Of a stretch of 64,000 nucleotides of DNA, positions 1-7,933 are shown piece after piece (position 1 is the stretch's first letter; each line of letters begins with the position of its first letter). Origin of the DNA: Niameybacter massiliensis (GTDB lineage Bacteria; Bacillota; Clostridia; Lachnospirales; Cellulosilyticaceae); contig NZ_LN875035.1 in assembly GCF_001282685.1 (NCBI RefSeq), positions 199,278 through 263,277 of the forward strand, given 5' to 3'. The position numbers were made by a program, and so were the translations under genes. The notes under the pieces were generated by a model that was not told the DNA's origin, ran no database searches, and saw only the letters and a program-made list of their open reading frames with translations.

Positions 1-139
1 TTGGCGGTATTTGCACAGCCTCCCCATTTGTTTTAAATGAAGTAAGTACCATCCATATAAAAGGGAAGATGGTTATACCTAATCCAAGAATTAAAAGCAA
101 ATGCACAAAAAAGTGACTTATTTTCTTATCTTTACTCAT
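1..139 (-). CDS. Carbohydrate ABC transporter permease, MalG type (N-terminal part only)
   Basis: Only the first 46 codons are in the window; the gene runs off the left edge. The translation starts MSKDKKISHFF, continues with one hydrophobic segment (about residues 10-32), and then reads WMVLTSFKTNGEAVQIPP. This WM-x-x-TSFK pattern after TM1 is typical of the second permease of CUT1 sugar importers. It follows the first permease by 14 bases, with a GGAGGGGAG-like ribosome site just upstream. It would form the heterodimeric membrane channel with the protein at 154-1083 and take substrate from the lipoprotein at 1094-2380. The family is clear; the substrate is unknown. Confidence 0.8.
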   Translation of the reverse strand, partial: MSKDKKISHFFVHLLLILGLGITIFPFIWMVLTSFKTNGEAVQIPP

Positions 140-153
140 AACTTCTCCCCTCC

Positions 154-1083
154 TTAATCATAATTAACCCATTTTTTCTGAAGCTTCACTTGAATAACCG
201 TAATAATCATAATAATTGTGAAGATAAACATGGCAACAGCGGAAGCATAACCTTTTTGCCCATAATCAAAAGCATTACGATAGAATAGCATAACCAGTGA
301 TTGAGTCGATTCGAAAGCTAAACTACTCTTTCCAATCATCATATAAATCGTATCAAATACTTGGAATCCACTAATTAATCCTGTAATAAGAACAAAAAAG
401 ATTGTTGGTGTTAAGAGTGGTACAGTAATTTTAAAGAATTTCCTAAAGGCCCCTGCTCCATCTATAGAAGCTGCTTCATAGTAGGTATCAGGTATGCCTT
501 GCATCCCTGCTAATAAAATAATCATATTATAACCAATCATGCTCCAAATCCCTACAATCATAACCATATAAAGTGCATAATCTGGAGAGGACAACCAATT
601 TTGTCCTTCTATACCCAATACGCCAAGAATCTGGTTGAGTACCCCATAATTACCGTTATAAATCCATTTCCATACCATGGCAATAGCCGCTGGCATTGTA
701 ACAGCTGGTAAGAAGTATAAGGTTCTATAAATAGATGTTCCTTTAATCTTAGTATTTAATAAGGCTGCAATGATTAACGACAATGCAATACCAATAGGTA
801 CTGTAATAATTACATAACGTAATGTATTCCATGTTGCTTGCCAAAGCTCTGGTGCGCCAAATAACTTCTTATAGTTTTCTAGCCCCACAAAAGTTGCTTG
901 GTTAAAATTATTAATGTTTGTAAAACTATAAAAGAAACTCTTAATAAAAGGATAGATGTAGAATACACCAAGACCTATAACTAAAGGGGCTATAAATAAA
1001 TAGCCCCATATATAATCTACATTGAACTTTTTAGAGGGTCTTTTATAGACACACTGTGTCTGTTGTACTTCGGTGACCTTCAT
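154..1083 (-). CDS. Carbohydrate ABC transporter permease, MalF type
   Basis: This 309-residue protein has a cytoplasmic N-terminus (about 25 residues) and six predicted membrane segments. The EAA loop EAASIDGAGAFRKFFKITVP (about 203-222) is the contact site for the ATPase in binding-protein-dependent sugar importers of the CUT1 class. Length and order fit MalF/UgpA-like subunits. The start has a strong GGGGGG ribosome site. It lies 10 bases after the binding-protein gene and just before a second permease. No ATPase gene is visible in the operon, so a shared MsmK-type ATPase encoded elsewhere is likely (inference). Confidence 0.9.
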   Translation of the reverse strand: MKVTEVQQTQCVYKRPSKKFNVDYIWGYLFIAPLVIGLGVFYIYPFIKSFFYSFTNINNFNQATFVGLENYKKLFGAPELWQATWNTLRYVIITVPIGIALSLIIAALLNTKIKGTSIYRTLYFLPAVTMPAAIAMVWKWIYNGNYGVLNQILGVLGIEGQNWLSSPDYALYMVMIVGIWSMIGYNMIILLAGMQGIPDTYYEAASIDGAGAFRKFFKITVPLLTPTIFFVLITGLISGFQVFDTIYMMIGKSSLAFESTQSLVMLFYRNAFDYGQKGYASAVAMFIFTIIMIITVIQVKLQKKWVNYD

Positions 1084-1093
1084 AACATCCCCC

Positions 1094-2380
1094 CTATTTG
1101 TTCATTTCTGCCAGTGCAGCATCACTTTCTTCTGCAATTTTACTACATGCATCTTCTAAACTCATTTCATTACTAAATGCTAACTTAAGGTATTTTGCTT
1201 CAATATCAAAAAGTTGACTTGAAACTTTACAACATGGCAACGCTGTTGCAATGCCTGCTTGATTTGTATAAGCTTTCAAGTTAAGATCAGGATTTGTTTG
1301 GGCAAAATATTGTTGTGCATCATTTCTTGCAGAAATAACAACACCTGACTCTCCTTGGATTTTCATAGCCTCTTCTCCACCTAACCAAAGTGCAAATTTA
1401 GAAGCTTCATCTTTTTGTTTGCTATTTGCATAAACACTATAACCTAGACCATTAATGACATTCCCTTGATTTCCTTCAAAAGTTGGTGCTTCTACTAAGT
1501 CAATTTTACCTTTAACCACATCATTTTGAACGTATTCAGGTGTCATATAAGAACCTGCCCAAATCATCGCAAGTTTCCCTGATTCAAACATGGCATCTGC
1601 ACTTGTATCTGTTGTTTCTGCTAATGTAGGTGAAATCCCTTCATTAATGAGGTCAATCCAGCATTGAATCCCTTTTTGTGTATTGGAATCATTATATCCT
1701 GTTGCTGTTTTATCAGCATTTAAAATACTACCATTGGCAGCAAAAATAGTATTGTAATAGCAAGTTTGGAAATCTAATGGTGCTGCAATACCATAAATAC
1801 CTTTAGATTGATCTGTTAATTGTTTTGCTGTTTCAACCATGTCCTCCCAAGTCCAATCATCTGTTGGGTAAGCCACACCGGCATTATCAAAAATTTCTTT
1901 GTTATACCATACTGCATTGGTATCAAAATCTTTTGGAACAGCATATTGTTTGTCTTCAACATTGTAAAGTGATACCAGTGATTCTGGGAACTGACTTAAA
2001 TCAAAACTATTACTTGTTATGTATTCATCTAATGGGAGAAGCATCTCACCATCCACATAACTTTCTACATGTAACCCATTCATCCAAAATACATCTGGTG
2101 CTGTGCCCCCGGTCATAGAAGCTTCTAGTTTAGTCCAGTATTCCCCACCTTTATATGGTGTAAGTTGAATTTCTATACTTACATTAGGATTTTGTGCGGT
2201 ATAAGCATCACATAAAGCTTGCATAGTAGGCTGTTGATTTTTATCCCAGATACCAAAAGTTAATTGTACTTTTCCACTTTTGTCCCCTTGGCTTTGACAT
2301 CCTGCTAGGCAAGACGCTGTAACCATCGTCATCATCAATACTGCTACCGCTTTTTTTAACATTTTACTCACATACATCAT
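1094..2380 (-). CDS. Extracellular sugar-binding lipoprotein of an ABC transporter
   Basis: This 428-residue protein has a lipoprotein signal peptide: a basic start, a hydrophobic core and the lipobox LAGC, with the lipidated cysteine near residue 28. The mature part shows the usual family-1 solute-binding layout, with TFGIWDKNQQPTMQAL early and PDVFWMNG near residue 95. It would capture an oligosaccharide outside the membrane and hand it to the two permeases downstream. The exact start is uncertain: the GAGGGG ribosome site abuts the first ATG, so the second ATG (2377) or the GTG at residue 4 may be used. The ligand cannot be read from sequence. Confidence 0.88.
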   Translation of the reverse strand: MMYVSKMLKKAVAVLMMTMVTASCLAGCQSQGDKSGKVQLTFGIWDKNQQPTMQALCDAYTAQNPNVSIEIQLTPYKGGEYWTKLEASMTGGTAPDVFWMNGLHVESYVDGEMLLPLDEYITSNSFDLSQFPESLVSLYNVEDKQYAVPKDFDTNAVWYNKEIFDNAGVAYPTDDWTWEDMVETAKQLTDQSKGIYGIAAPLDFQTCYYNTIFAANGSILNADKTATGYNDSNTQKGIQCWIDLINEGISPTLAETTDTSADAMFESGKLAMIWAGSYMTPEYVQNDVVKGKIDLVEAPTFEGNQGNVINGLGYSVYANSKQKDEASKFALWLGGEEAMKIQGESGVVISARNDAQQYFAQTNPDLNLKAYTNQAGIATALPCCKVSSQLFDIEAKYLKLAFSNEMSLEDACSKIAEESDAALAEMNK

Positions 2381-2397
2381 CCCCTCATTTTATACGC

Positions 2398-3687
2398 TTA
2401 TGCGTTTCTTATATTTTCTAACGGAATACATGTACCGCCTTCTACTCGAGATTTCTCTGCTGCTAATGCAATATAATGACTTTCTACAGAGTTTTCTAAT
2501 GATGTGATTGCTTTTGTTGGTTCTCTGTCTTCTAGAATCATATCTACAAATTCCTCAACAAGTCTTATATCTCCACCACCATGCCCAGATAAATTCTGAG
2601 CTAACTTAGAAATATCGATTACTTCTGGTTGTTTGCCAAATACTTTAATTTCTAAGGTGTTGGCTTTCATATCTGCCACGATTTCACCCATTGTACCCAT
2701 AATTTTTGCATAGCGGGAATTATCATTTGTAAAGCCACTCATTGTAAAGCTCATTGTAGAACCATCTGTCATCTCTAAATTTACAACTTGATGATCTACT
2801 ACGTTATTGTTACAGTAATAAACACATTGACCATAAGGTCCTGTTTTGATGGCTTCTGTAATCGTTTCAAGGGTTGGGTGAAGCGCTAATACTTCTAATG
2901 GCCATCCTGTGTGCCCACTCTTAATGCCCATTCTTTCGTGTTCTATGTAGAATTTTTCTGCATCATAAGGACAATTTTCTTTTGCTAAGCAACCATCCAT
3001 ACAACGTTTTGCTGCACCCTCTGGAGCATTTTCACTTTTGAAAAGATAGGTACTTCCAAAAGAACTCACACTTTTGCAGGTTTTATTTGTAAGCCATAAG
3101 TATAAGTCCATATCATGGCAACACTTTTGTAAAATCATTGGACTTGTTTCATCTGAATTGCACCAATTTCCTCTAACAAAGCTATGTGCTTGATGCCAAT
3201 ACCCTACATTTTCAATACCCATTACAGTGACTACATCACCTATTGTGCCTGCATCTAACACTTCTTTTAACTTGGTATAGAAAGGTGTATAGCGAAGTAC
3301 ATGACATACAACAACTTTACGTTTACATTCATTGGCTACTTTTACAAGCTCACGACATTCATCTAAATCAGGAGATACTGGTTTTTCAAGTAAAAGGTGA
3401 TACCCTTTTCTTAAAGCTGGAATAGCATGCCCCACATGCTGTCTATCTTGTGTTGTAATAAACATCACATCTGCAAGTTGATCTTGTTCAAGCATCTCCT
3501 CAACACTGCTATAACATTTATCTCTTGGTACATCATAAGTTTTTGCAACTTCTTCTACTTTGTCTGGGTCCCAGTCTGCAATTGCTACAATTTCCATCTT
3601 ATCTTTAAATTTTAAAGCTGCTGGCGCATAAGCATCCTTCCCACGATTCCCTAGTCCTGCTAATGCTACTGTTAATTTTTTAGCCAT
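2398..3687 (-). CDS. Gfo/Idh/MocA family NAD(P)-dependent sugar/cyclitol oxidoreductase
   Basis: This 429-residue protein has an N-terminal Rossmann fold with the dinucleotide loop GLGNRG (about 11-16) and the family signature EKPVSPD (about 101-107). A C-terminal alpha/beta substrate domain follows. It carries a cysteine cluster, RCMDGCLAKENCPYDA (about 228-243), that recurs in a subset of this family and may bind metal or be structural (inference). It is the first gene of an operon with a sugar ABC importer and has a strong AGGAGG site. It probably oxidises or interconverts the imported sugar or a breakdown product. The substrate is not predictable. Confidence 0.88.
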   Translation of the reverse strand: MAKKLTVALAGLGNRGKDAYAPAALKFKDKMEIVAIADWDPDKVEEVAKTYDVPRDKCYSSVEEMLEQDQLADVMFITTQDRQHVGHAIPALRKGYHLLLEKPVSPDLDECRELVKVANECKRKVVVCHVLRYTPFYTKLKEVLDAGTIGDVVTVMGIENVGYWHQAHSFVRGNWCNSDETSPMILQKCCHDMDLYLWLTNKTCKSVSSFGSTYLFKSENAPEGAAKRCMDGCLAKENCPYDAEKFYIEHERMGIKSGHTGWPLEVLALHPTLETITEAIKTGPYGQCVYYCNNNVVDHQVVNLEMTDGSTMSFTMSGFTNDNSRYAKIMGTMGEIVADMKANTLEIKVFGKQPEVIDISKLAQNLSGHGGGDIRLVEEFVDMILEDREPTKAITSLENSVESHYIALAAEKSRVEGGTCIPLENIRNA

Positions 3688-3730
3688 ATTATTCCTCCTG
3701 ATAGCAATCTAATTTTAATATTCTAACTTT

Positions 3731-3759
3731 TTTACTTTTTTGTATATAGATAGTATAAT
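3731..3759 (+). promoter_or_regulatory. Predicted sigma-A promoter for the AraC regulator gene
   Basis: The -35 TTTACT (3731-3736) and -10 TATAAT (3754-3759) are separated by exactly 17 bases. A start near 3766 would give a leader of about 90 bases before the ATG at 3855. On the other strand TATACT (3757-3752) overlaps this -10 and could serve the opposite operon. Confidence 0.45.
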
Positions 3760-3785
3760 GATATTTAAACAAAGTTGTATAATCA

Positions 3786-3815
3786 TTTATCCGACTAATT
3801 TGTATTTTTATCCGA
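3786..3815. promoter_or_regulatory. Direct-repeat operator, probably for the adjacent AraC regulator
   Basis: Two identical 9-base copies of TTTATCCGA lie at 3786-3794 and 3807-3815. Their 21-base period puts them on the same face of the helix two turns apart, the classic layout for AraC-family dimers. They lie between the divergent regulator and the dehydrogenase/ABC operon, just upstream of where the minus-strand -35 would be. This fits an activator of that operon. The repeat is seen directly; the binding protein is inferred. Confidence 0.6.
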
Positions 3816-3854
3816 ATCTAGTCTTTACACAACCTACAATAGGAGGGATGACCC

Positions 3855-4769
3855 ATGACTTATATTAGTACTAAACTTCGTTCTAGCGTGCAAGTTAGCC
3901 ATATTATTACGATTCACTACTTTGAATATATGAAAGACTTCTATTTTGCTGGAGAGGTTCACAACTTTTGGGAGTTTCTATGTGTAGACAAGGGTGAAGT
4001 TGAAGTTCAAGCAGATGACAAAATGCATCATCTTAAACAAGGAGATATTATTTTTCATAAACCAATGGAATTTCACGCAATTAAATCTATTGGTCACTCA
4101 GCTCCTAATCTTATTGCCATCTCGTTTAAATCATCTTCACCTATTATGGATTGCTTACAAAACAAACATCTTACACTAGGTAGTAATGATAAAAAGCTTA
4201 TTTCTAAAATTATCAGCGAAGCAAGTCAAGCTTTTTCTACACCCCTTAATGTACCGGCTGTTGAACAAATTACACGTGCAAAAGAGGTAGATTTTGGTGC
4301 TGAACAACTTATCAAAATCCACCTAGAAGAACTTCTTATTGGATTTATTCGAAGAATCCTAACGACACCATCTGACTATTCTCCTGTAAACCCTATGGTT
4401 ACAAAAGAGCATACTTTTGAACATATTTGTCACTATTTAGAAAAACATATTTGCGATCGCTTAAGTGTACCGATCATTTGTAACGATAATCTCATTAGTA
4501 AATCTTGTTTACAAGAGCTCTTTCATTCCAAAGTAAATATTGGTGTTATGGAGTATTTTAATCGTCATAAAATCGATTTAGCTAAACAGCTTATTCGTGA
4601 GAACGAGAAAAACCTCTCTCAAATTGCAGACTATCTTTCCTATAGTTCCCTAGCACACTTTTCTAAGCAATTCAAAAGGTTTACTGGAATGTCCCCTACT
4701 GAATATGGCTCCTCTATCAAGCTACTCTCTGAGAATGTAAACCAGGGAGATAAAGACATTTTACGTTAA
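3855..4769 (+). CDS. AraC family transcriptional regulator with N-terminal cupin sensor domain
   Basis: This 304-residue protein has an N-terminal cupin-like ligand domain (about 20-110; EFLCVDKGEVEVQ and GDIIFHKPMEFHAI are typical beta-strand turns). A C-terminal double helix-turn-helix spans about 190-290, and its second half IADYLSYSSLAHFSKQFKRFTGMSPTEY-like region matches the AraC signature. The start has a GGAGGGATGACCC ribosome site. It is divergent from the Gfo/Idh-ABC operon, and a direct-repeat operator in the shared gap suggests it controls that operon and perhaps itself. The effector is probably a sugar. Confidence 0.9.
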   Translation: MTYISTKLRSSVQVSHIITIHYFEYMKDFYFAGEVHNFWEFLCVDKGEVEVQADDKMHHLKQGDIIFHKPMEFHAIKSIGHSAPNLIAISFKSSSPIMDCLQNKHLTLGSNDKKLISKIISEASQAFSTPLNVPAVEQITRAKEVDFGAEQLIKIHLEELLIGFIRRILTTPSDYSPVNPMVTKEHTFEHICHYLEKHICDRLSVPIICNDNLISKSCLQELFHSKVNIGVMEYFNRHKIDLAKQLIRENEKNLSQIADYLSYSSLAHFSKQFKRFTGMSPTEYGSSIKLLSENVNQGDKDILR

Positions 4770-4790
4770 AATATCCTACATATTAAAAAG

Positions 4791-4835
4791 AAAGAGACGT
4801 TAACTTCTAAAGGTAACGTCTCTTTCTTTTTTCTT
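4791..4835. terminator. Bidirectional intrinsic terminator
   Basis: A 12-bp perfect stem, AAAGAGACGTTA (4791-4802) with TAACGTCTCTTT (4814-4825), is flanked by T-rich sequence on the right and A-rich sequence on the left. It lies between the convergent AraC gene and the cupin gene, so it can stop both. Confidence 0.85.
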
Positions 4836-4849
4836 TTTAATCATTCAAT

Positions 4850-5182
4850 CTAATTAATAATTGTAACAAGTACTTTACTTTGTTTTTTTGCAATCACATT
4901 ATGTTCAATGCTCGCATCAAATCCAAAGACATCTCCTACTTTAAGTTGATGGACCTGTCCATTTACAAATGACATCTCCACTTCCCCGCTTATAACTTGA
5001 ATAGCTGCAAGTCCCTGGTGTGTATGGTTAGGCAAGCCTTTTCCAGCTTCAAATACAAAACAAATCATACGATATTTATCATTTTTTATAAGTATTTGTT
5101 TTTCTAAAACTTCTGCTAAACTCCCTCTATTAGCTTCATTTATCTTTTTAACTCTAGCTGTTTTAATGGTTCTTTCACTCAT
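4850..5182 (-). CDS. Small cupin-domain protein
   Basis: This 110-residue single-domain cupin shows the two conserved motifs. Motif 1 is around GKGLPNHTHQGLAAIQVISGEVEM (about 50-73), with the metal-binding HTH histidines, and motif 2 is around GDVFGFDASIEHNV (about 83-96). Such proteins bind a metal and act as small sensors or simple isomerases or dioxygenases; no specific role can be assigned. It lies 12 bases after the gene at 5195-5803 with its own AGGAGG site, so the two form an operon ending in the bidirectional terminator at 4791. Confidence 0.82.
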   Translation of the reverse strand: MSERTIKTARVKKINEANRGSLAEVLEKQILIKNDKYRMICFVFEAGKGLPNHTHQGLAAIQVISGEVEMSFVNGQVHQLKVGDVFGFDASIEHNVIAKKQSKVLVTIIN

Positions 5183-5194
5183 TTTATACTCCTC

Positions 5195-5803
5195 CTATTT
5201 ACTTATTTTATAAGTGTATTCATCTACAACTTGAAATCTTTCTTTACCTGTTTCTACAAATCCTTTTAGCCATGCTTCACGTAATGCATAGTAACAGGAC
5301 ACCTCTCCCGCTTCTGCTTCCCAATACGCTTTATGGACACATTGATTTCTTTGCCATACAATGGCCTCTTCTGTAGCTTCTAATACTTCATTAACATGAT
5401 CACATGGCATACCATCAATCAAACTATCTTGAATCTCTTGATAGAGCGCTTTAAGTGCTAATCCTTCACCCATTTTTTTGCGTTTTGCTTGTCCTTGGTC
5501 CTCGAAAGCCTCTTTTAAAGTCTCCATGGCATCTGGTATTTGCTTAATAAGCTCTGTTACGCAATATGCAAATTGATATTCTGTAACAGAAAGTTGGCTT
5601 TGTAGCCATCCATGGATTTGTGTTGTATCGATAATATCTTCTAAATCACCTTGGGCGATTTGTCCATATTTTGTATAACAGCTACTTGCTAAATCAATAT
5701 GCCATTTCGTTTGTGCTGTATCTATAACTGTTTTAACAAATCCTTCTTGTATTTGAATTTTATTATATAACCAATAATGAATTGGACCTAAAAATTTACT
5801 CAT
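5195..5803 (-). CDS. Conserved uncharacterised protein
   Basis: This 202-residue soluble protein has no signal peptide. It is mainly helical and begins MSKFLGPIHYWLYNKI. It is rich in Trp, His and Cys, for example CYTKYGQ near 42, MPCDHVNEV near 133 and CVHKAYWEAEAGEVSCYYALRE near 155. Repeated Cys/His positions could bind metal or haem (inference). I do not recognise a characterised family. It shares an operon with the downstream cupin, so the two may act together in small-molecule or redox sensing. The start has an AAGGAG site. Confidence 0.7.
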   Translation of the reverse strand: MSKFLGPIHYWLYNKIQIQEGFVKTVIDTAQTKWHIDLASSCYTKYGQIAQGDLEDIIDTTQIHGWLQSQLSVTEYQFAYCVTELIKQIPDAMETLKEAFEDQGQAKRKKMGEGLALKALYQEIQDSLIDGMPCDHVNEVLEATEEAIVWQRNQCVHKAYWEAEAGEVSCYYALREAWLKGFVETGKERFQVVDEYTYKISK

Positions 5804-5900
5804 TGTATGCTCCTTATTGAACTTGATTTATATTATCTGTTTGGATGTATTTAGTATATCTGATTTTCTATTTGAGCGACGTTGCCAGAGCAACAAAATG

Positions 5901-5942
5901 ATAAAGGAGGCCACTCTTATCAAAAAGAATAGCCTCCTTTAT
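5901..5942 (-). terminator. Intrinsic terminator after the polysaccharide deacetylase gene
   Basis: An 11-bp perfect stem, ATAAAGGAGGC (5901-5911) with GCCTCCTTTAT (5932-5942), touches the TGA stop codon of the upstream gene and is followed on the minus strand by a T-rich stretch. Confidence 0.75.
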
Positions 5943-7117
5943 CACTTTGTCAAATTTTCAATTTCGCTAAGTAATACTTGTGCATTCATATCATTAGATA
6001 CATGAATACGCTTAATATCTAATGATGTTGTTCTACTACCAGCTTCTTGAGATTGCTCTACAAGATTGGTAACTTGTAAATCTACACCACATGCCTTAAC
6101 CCATTTCTGAGTTTGAACTGTATGGAGAAATTGAGGATATGCCAATACTTTAACATCTCTTTTACCTAAATGCTTTTCAATATCTGCAAAAGATTTCTGA
6201 ACTTCGTAATACACTTCAGTTTCACTTGCATTATTCAGCAGCGTATGTCCATGAGTATGACTTTGAATATCAATCAAACCACTTTGTTCCATTTCTTTTG
6301 CCTGTTCCCATGTAAAATGCTCATATTGTGTCTTCATTCCTACATATTGAGTCGTTATAAAAAAGGTAGCTGGTACCTCATATTGTTTTAAAATAGGGTA
6401 TGCCTTCTCGTAATTATCAAGATATCCATCGTCTGCTGTAATAATAAAGGGCTTATTAGGCAGACCTAACCGCCCTTCTAAATAGGCTTGAAGTTGTTTG
6501 AAATGAATAGGCGTATATCCTGCATTCAATAAAGCTTTAATCTGTTCTTCAAATAAAGTTTTGCTAACACCTATACTTATCTCTTCTTTTGTAATACCTA
6601 TTTGATCCTTAATCTGATGATACATGAGAACTGGAATATATTTTTGCTGATATGTAGGTTGCTGATTGATGGAATAATCCTTTGATTTTCTTTGAGCACG
6701 TTCATTATAAGCAATAGCCATCTTATTATTCACATAGAATTGTGTTACGCCATAATAGGCCTTATCTCTTACCTTTACTACAACTTTAATTTCATTAATA
6801 CCTTGATGAAAAAGACTAGGGTCCATTCGTTTGATAGAGGGTACTCTAAAACTTTGGCCTGCTGCACTTCCATTCACTTTAAATTCTACATATTCTATTG
6901 TTCCCTCAGATATATTCGGTTTTACTAAAAGGGTTAATTGCCCATTCGTTAGCTCCGCCTTTGCTGTTTCTCCATCTAGCTTTAGTGGTATATTTATGTT
7001 TTCTTGATTTTGATTTGTAACTTGGTAAATTTCCATATCCATCTTTTCACTTATTTTAGCGCCATATACATTTATATTAATAAAGATGAATAATATAATC
7101 CACCAATATTTTTTCAT
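5942..7117 (-). CDS. Secreted or membrane-anchored polysaccharide deacetylase (CE4, NodB-like)
   Basis: This 391-residue protein starts with an N-terminal hydrophobic segment (about residues 4-20, a signal peptide or anchor). A beta-rich, Ig-like region of about 110 residues follows, then a NodB-homology domain from about 160. The domain starts with VLMYHQI (a hallmark of this subgroup), has motif 1 as ITADDG (D229-D230) instead of the usual TFDDG, and motif 2 as HTHGH (287-291) supplying the metal histidines. It would remove N- or O-acetyl groups from cell-wall or exopolysaccharide. It is a single-gene unit with a GGGGGA ribosome site and its own terminator. Confidence 0.87.
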   Translation of the reverse strand: MKKYWWIILFIFININVYGAKISEKMDMEIYQVTNQNQENINIPLKLDGETAKAELTNGQLTLLVKPNISEGTIEYVEFKVNGSAAGQSFRVPSIKRMDPSLFHQGINEIKVVVKVRDKAYYGVTQFYVNNKMAIAYNERAQRKSKDYSINQQPTYQQKYIPVLMYHQIKDQIGITKEEISIGVSKTLFEEQIKALLNAGYTPIHFKQLQAYLEGRLGLPNKPFIITADDGYLDNYEKAYPILKQYEVPATFFITTQYVGMKTQYEHFTWEQAKEMEQSGLIDIQSHTHGHTLLNNASETEVYYEVQKSFADIEKHLGKRDVKVLAYPQFLHTVQTQKWVKACGVDLQVTNLVEQSQEAGSRTTSLDIKRIHVSNDMNAQVLLSEIENLTK

Positions 7118-7210
7118 AGAGTTCCCCCTTAGCTGAAAGTCTTACTTTTTATTTTATTTTAGAATTACAAATATAGACCTTTAAATAATGTATGGAGTAA
7201 AATTATATAA

Positions 7211-7246
7211 AAAAGAAGCTATTACTCTAATGTAATAACTTCTTTT
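7211..7246 (-). terminator. Intrinsic terminator after the unknown gene at 7271
   Basis: AAAAGAAG (7211-7218) pairs with CTTCTTTT (7239-7246), extended inward by ATTAC/GTAAT. The hairpin separates the 7271 gene from the deacetylase gene downstream. Confidence 0.65.
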
Positions 7247-7270
7247 AGGAACCACTCGATTCCATATCCT

Positions 7271-7861
7271 TTAACCTTGTTGGTCAAATAAAAGTCCTTC
7301 TCGTTGGCTAGCCTTTACATCTAATTGTACACAACCTGTTTTACATCCCGCTTGTTCTGCTTCTTCTTTGGCCTTTTCTATTGCTGCCATCTGAATGCGA
7401 ACTTGAACCTCTGATAAAAATCCCTTTTGAGCCATTCCAACCACTGTCCCCATTGCTGCAGATAAAATGTTTTGTCTTGCACTTTCGGTTTTAGCATGTT
7501 GTAAACGTTTTTTGAGTTGTTCACCTTCTTCTTTTGCACGATTTGCCTCACGCTTAAGATCAGGATAGCTTTCATTAATAAATTGTTCTTCTTCTGGTGT
7601 TAGACTTTCACCTTTAGCAATTTTGATAGCAATTGCTTCTGCACGTCCCATCTCCATATAAACTTCAGCATAAAAAGCTTGTGACTGAGCAACTTCATAA
7701 TGATTTAATTTCTTATATTCTTCTTCTGATAATGTTTCAACCTTCATACCGCTTGCTAACTTTTTTTGAATAGAAAGAATCTCTTCACTAGGTTGCATAC
7801 CATAGTACTTTTTACTTGAATGAGCTTGTTGAAATAGATTAGGATAAATTGTTTGAATCAT
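7271..7861 (-). CDS. Uncharacterised helical protein with a Cys-pair tail
   Basis: A soluble, mostly helical protein of 196 residues. It has a charged coiled-coil-like stretch (about 95-130, rich in Glu/Lys/Arg/Gln) and a short Gly/Ala/Met-rich helix (about 135-155). A tail contains CKTGC, a possible metal or disulfide site. I chose the ATG at 7861 because GGAGG sits 8 bases upstream; the in-frame TTG at 7876 overlaps that ribosome site. A perfect inverted repeat abuts the ribosome site. The protein is not recognised. Its position after the FIST/MCP operon hints at a signalling or cytoplasmic structural role, but this is weak. Confidence 0.6.
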   Translation of the reverse strand: MIQTIYPNLFQQAHSSKKYYGMQPSEEILSIQKKLASGMKVETLSEEEYKKLNHYEVAQSQAFYAEVYMEMGRAEAIAIKIAKGESLTPEEEQFINESYPDLKREANRAKEEGEQLKKRLQHAKTESARQNILSAAMGTVVGMAQKGFLSEVQVRIQMAAIEKAKEEAEQAGCKTGCVQLDVKASQREGLLFDQQG

Positions 7862-7875
7862 TATTATAACCTCCA

Positions 7876-7903
7876 ATAAAATTTATGCTGTTATAAATTT
7901 TAT
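7876..7903. repeat. Perfect inverted repeat adjoining the ribosome site of the 7271-7861 gene
   Basis: ATAAAATTTAT (7876-7886) and ATAAATTTTAT (7893-7903) form an 11-bp stem with a 6-base loop. On the transcript it ends one base before GGAGG (7874-7870). There is no T-run, so it is not an ordinary terminator. It may influence translation or be a protein-binding site. Confidence 0.5.
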
Positions 7904-7933
7904 CGACATTTTTTACTTCTTCAAAATAGTTCT

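Noticed and set aside
1-139. Apparent frameshift in the partial MalG-type permease
   Set aside because: A first reading gave an early stop. Careful recount of the reverse complement shows an open frame through to the window edge (FPFIWMVLTSFK).
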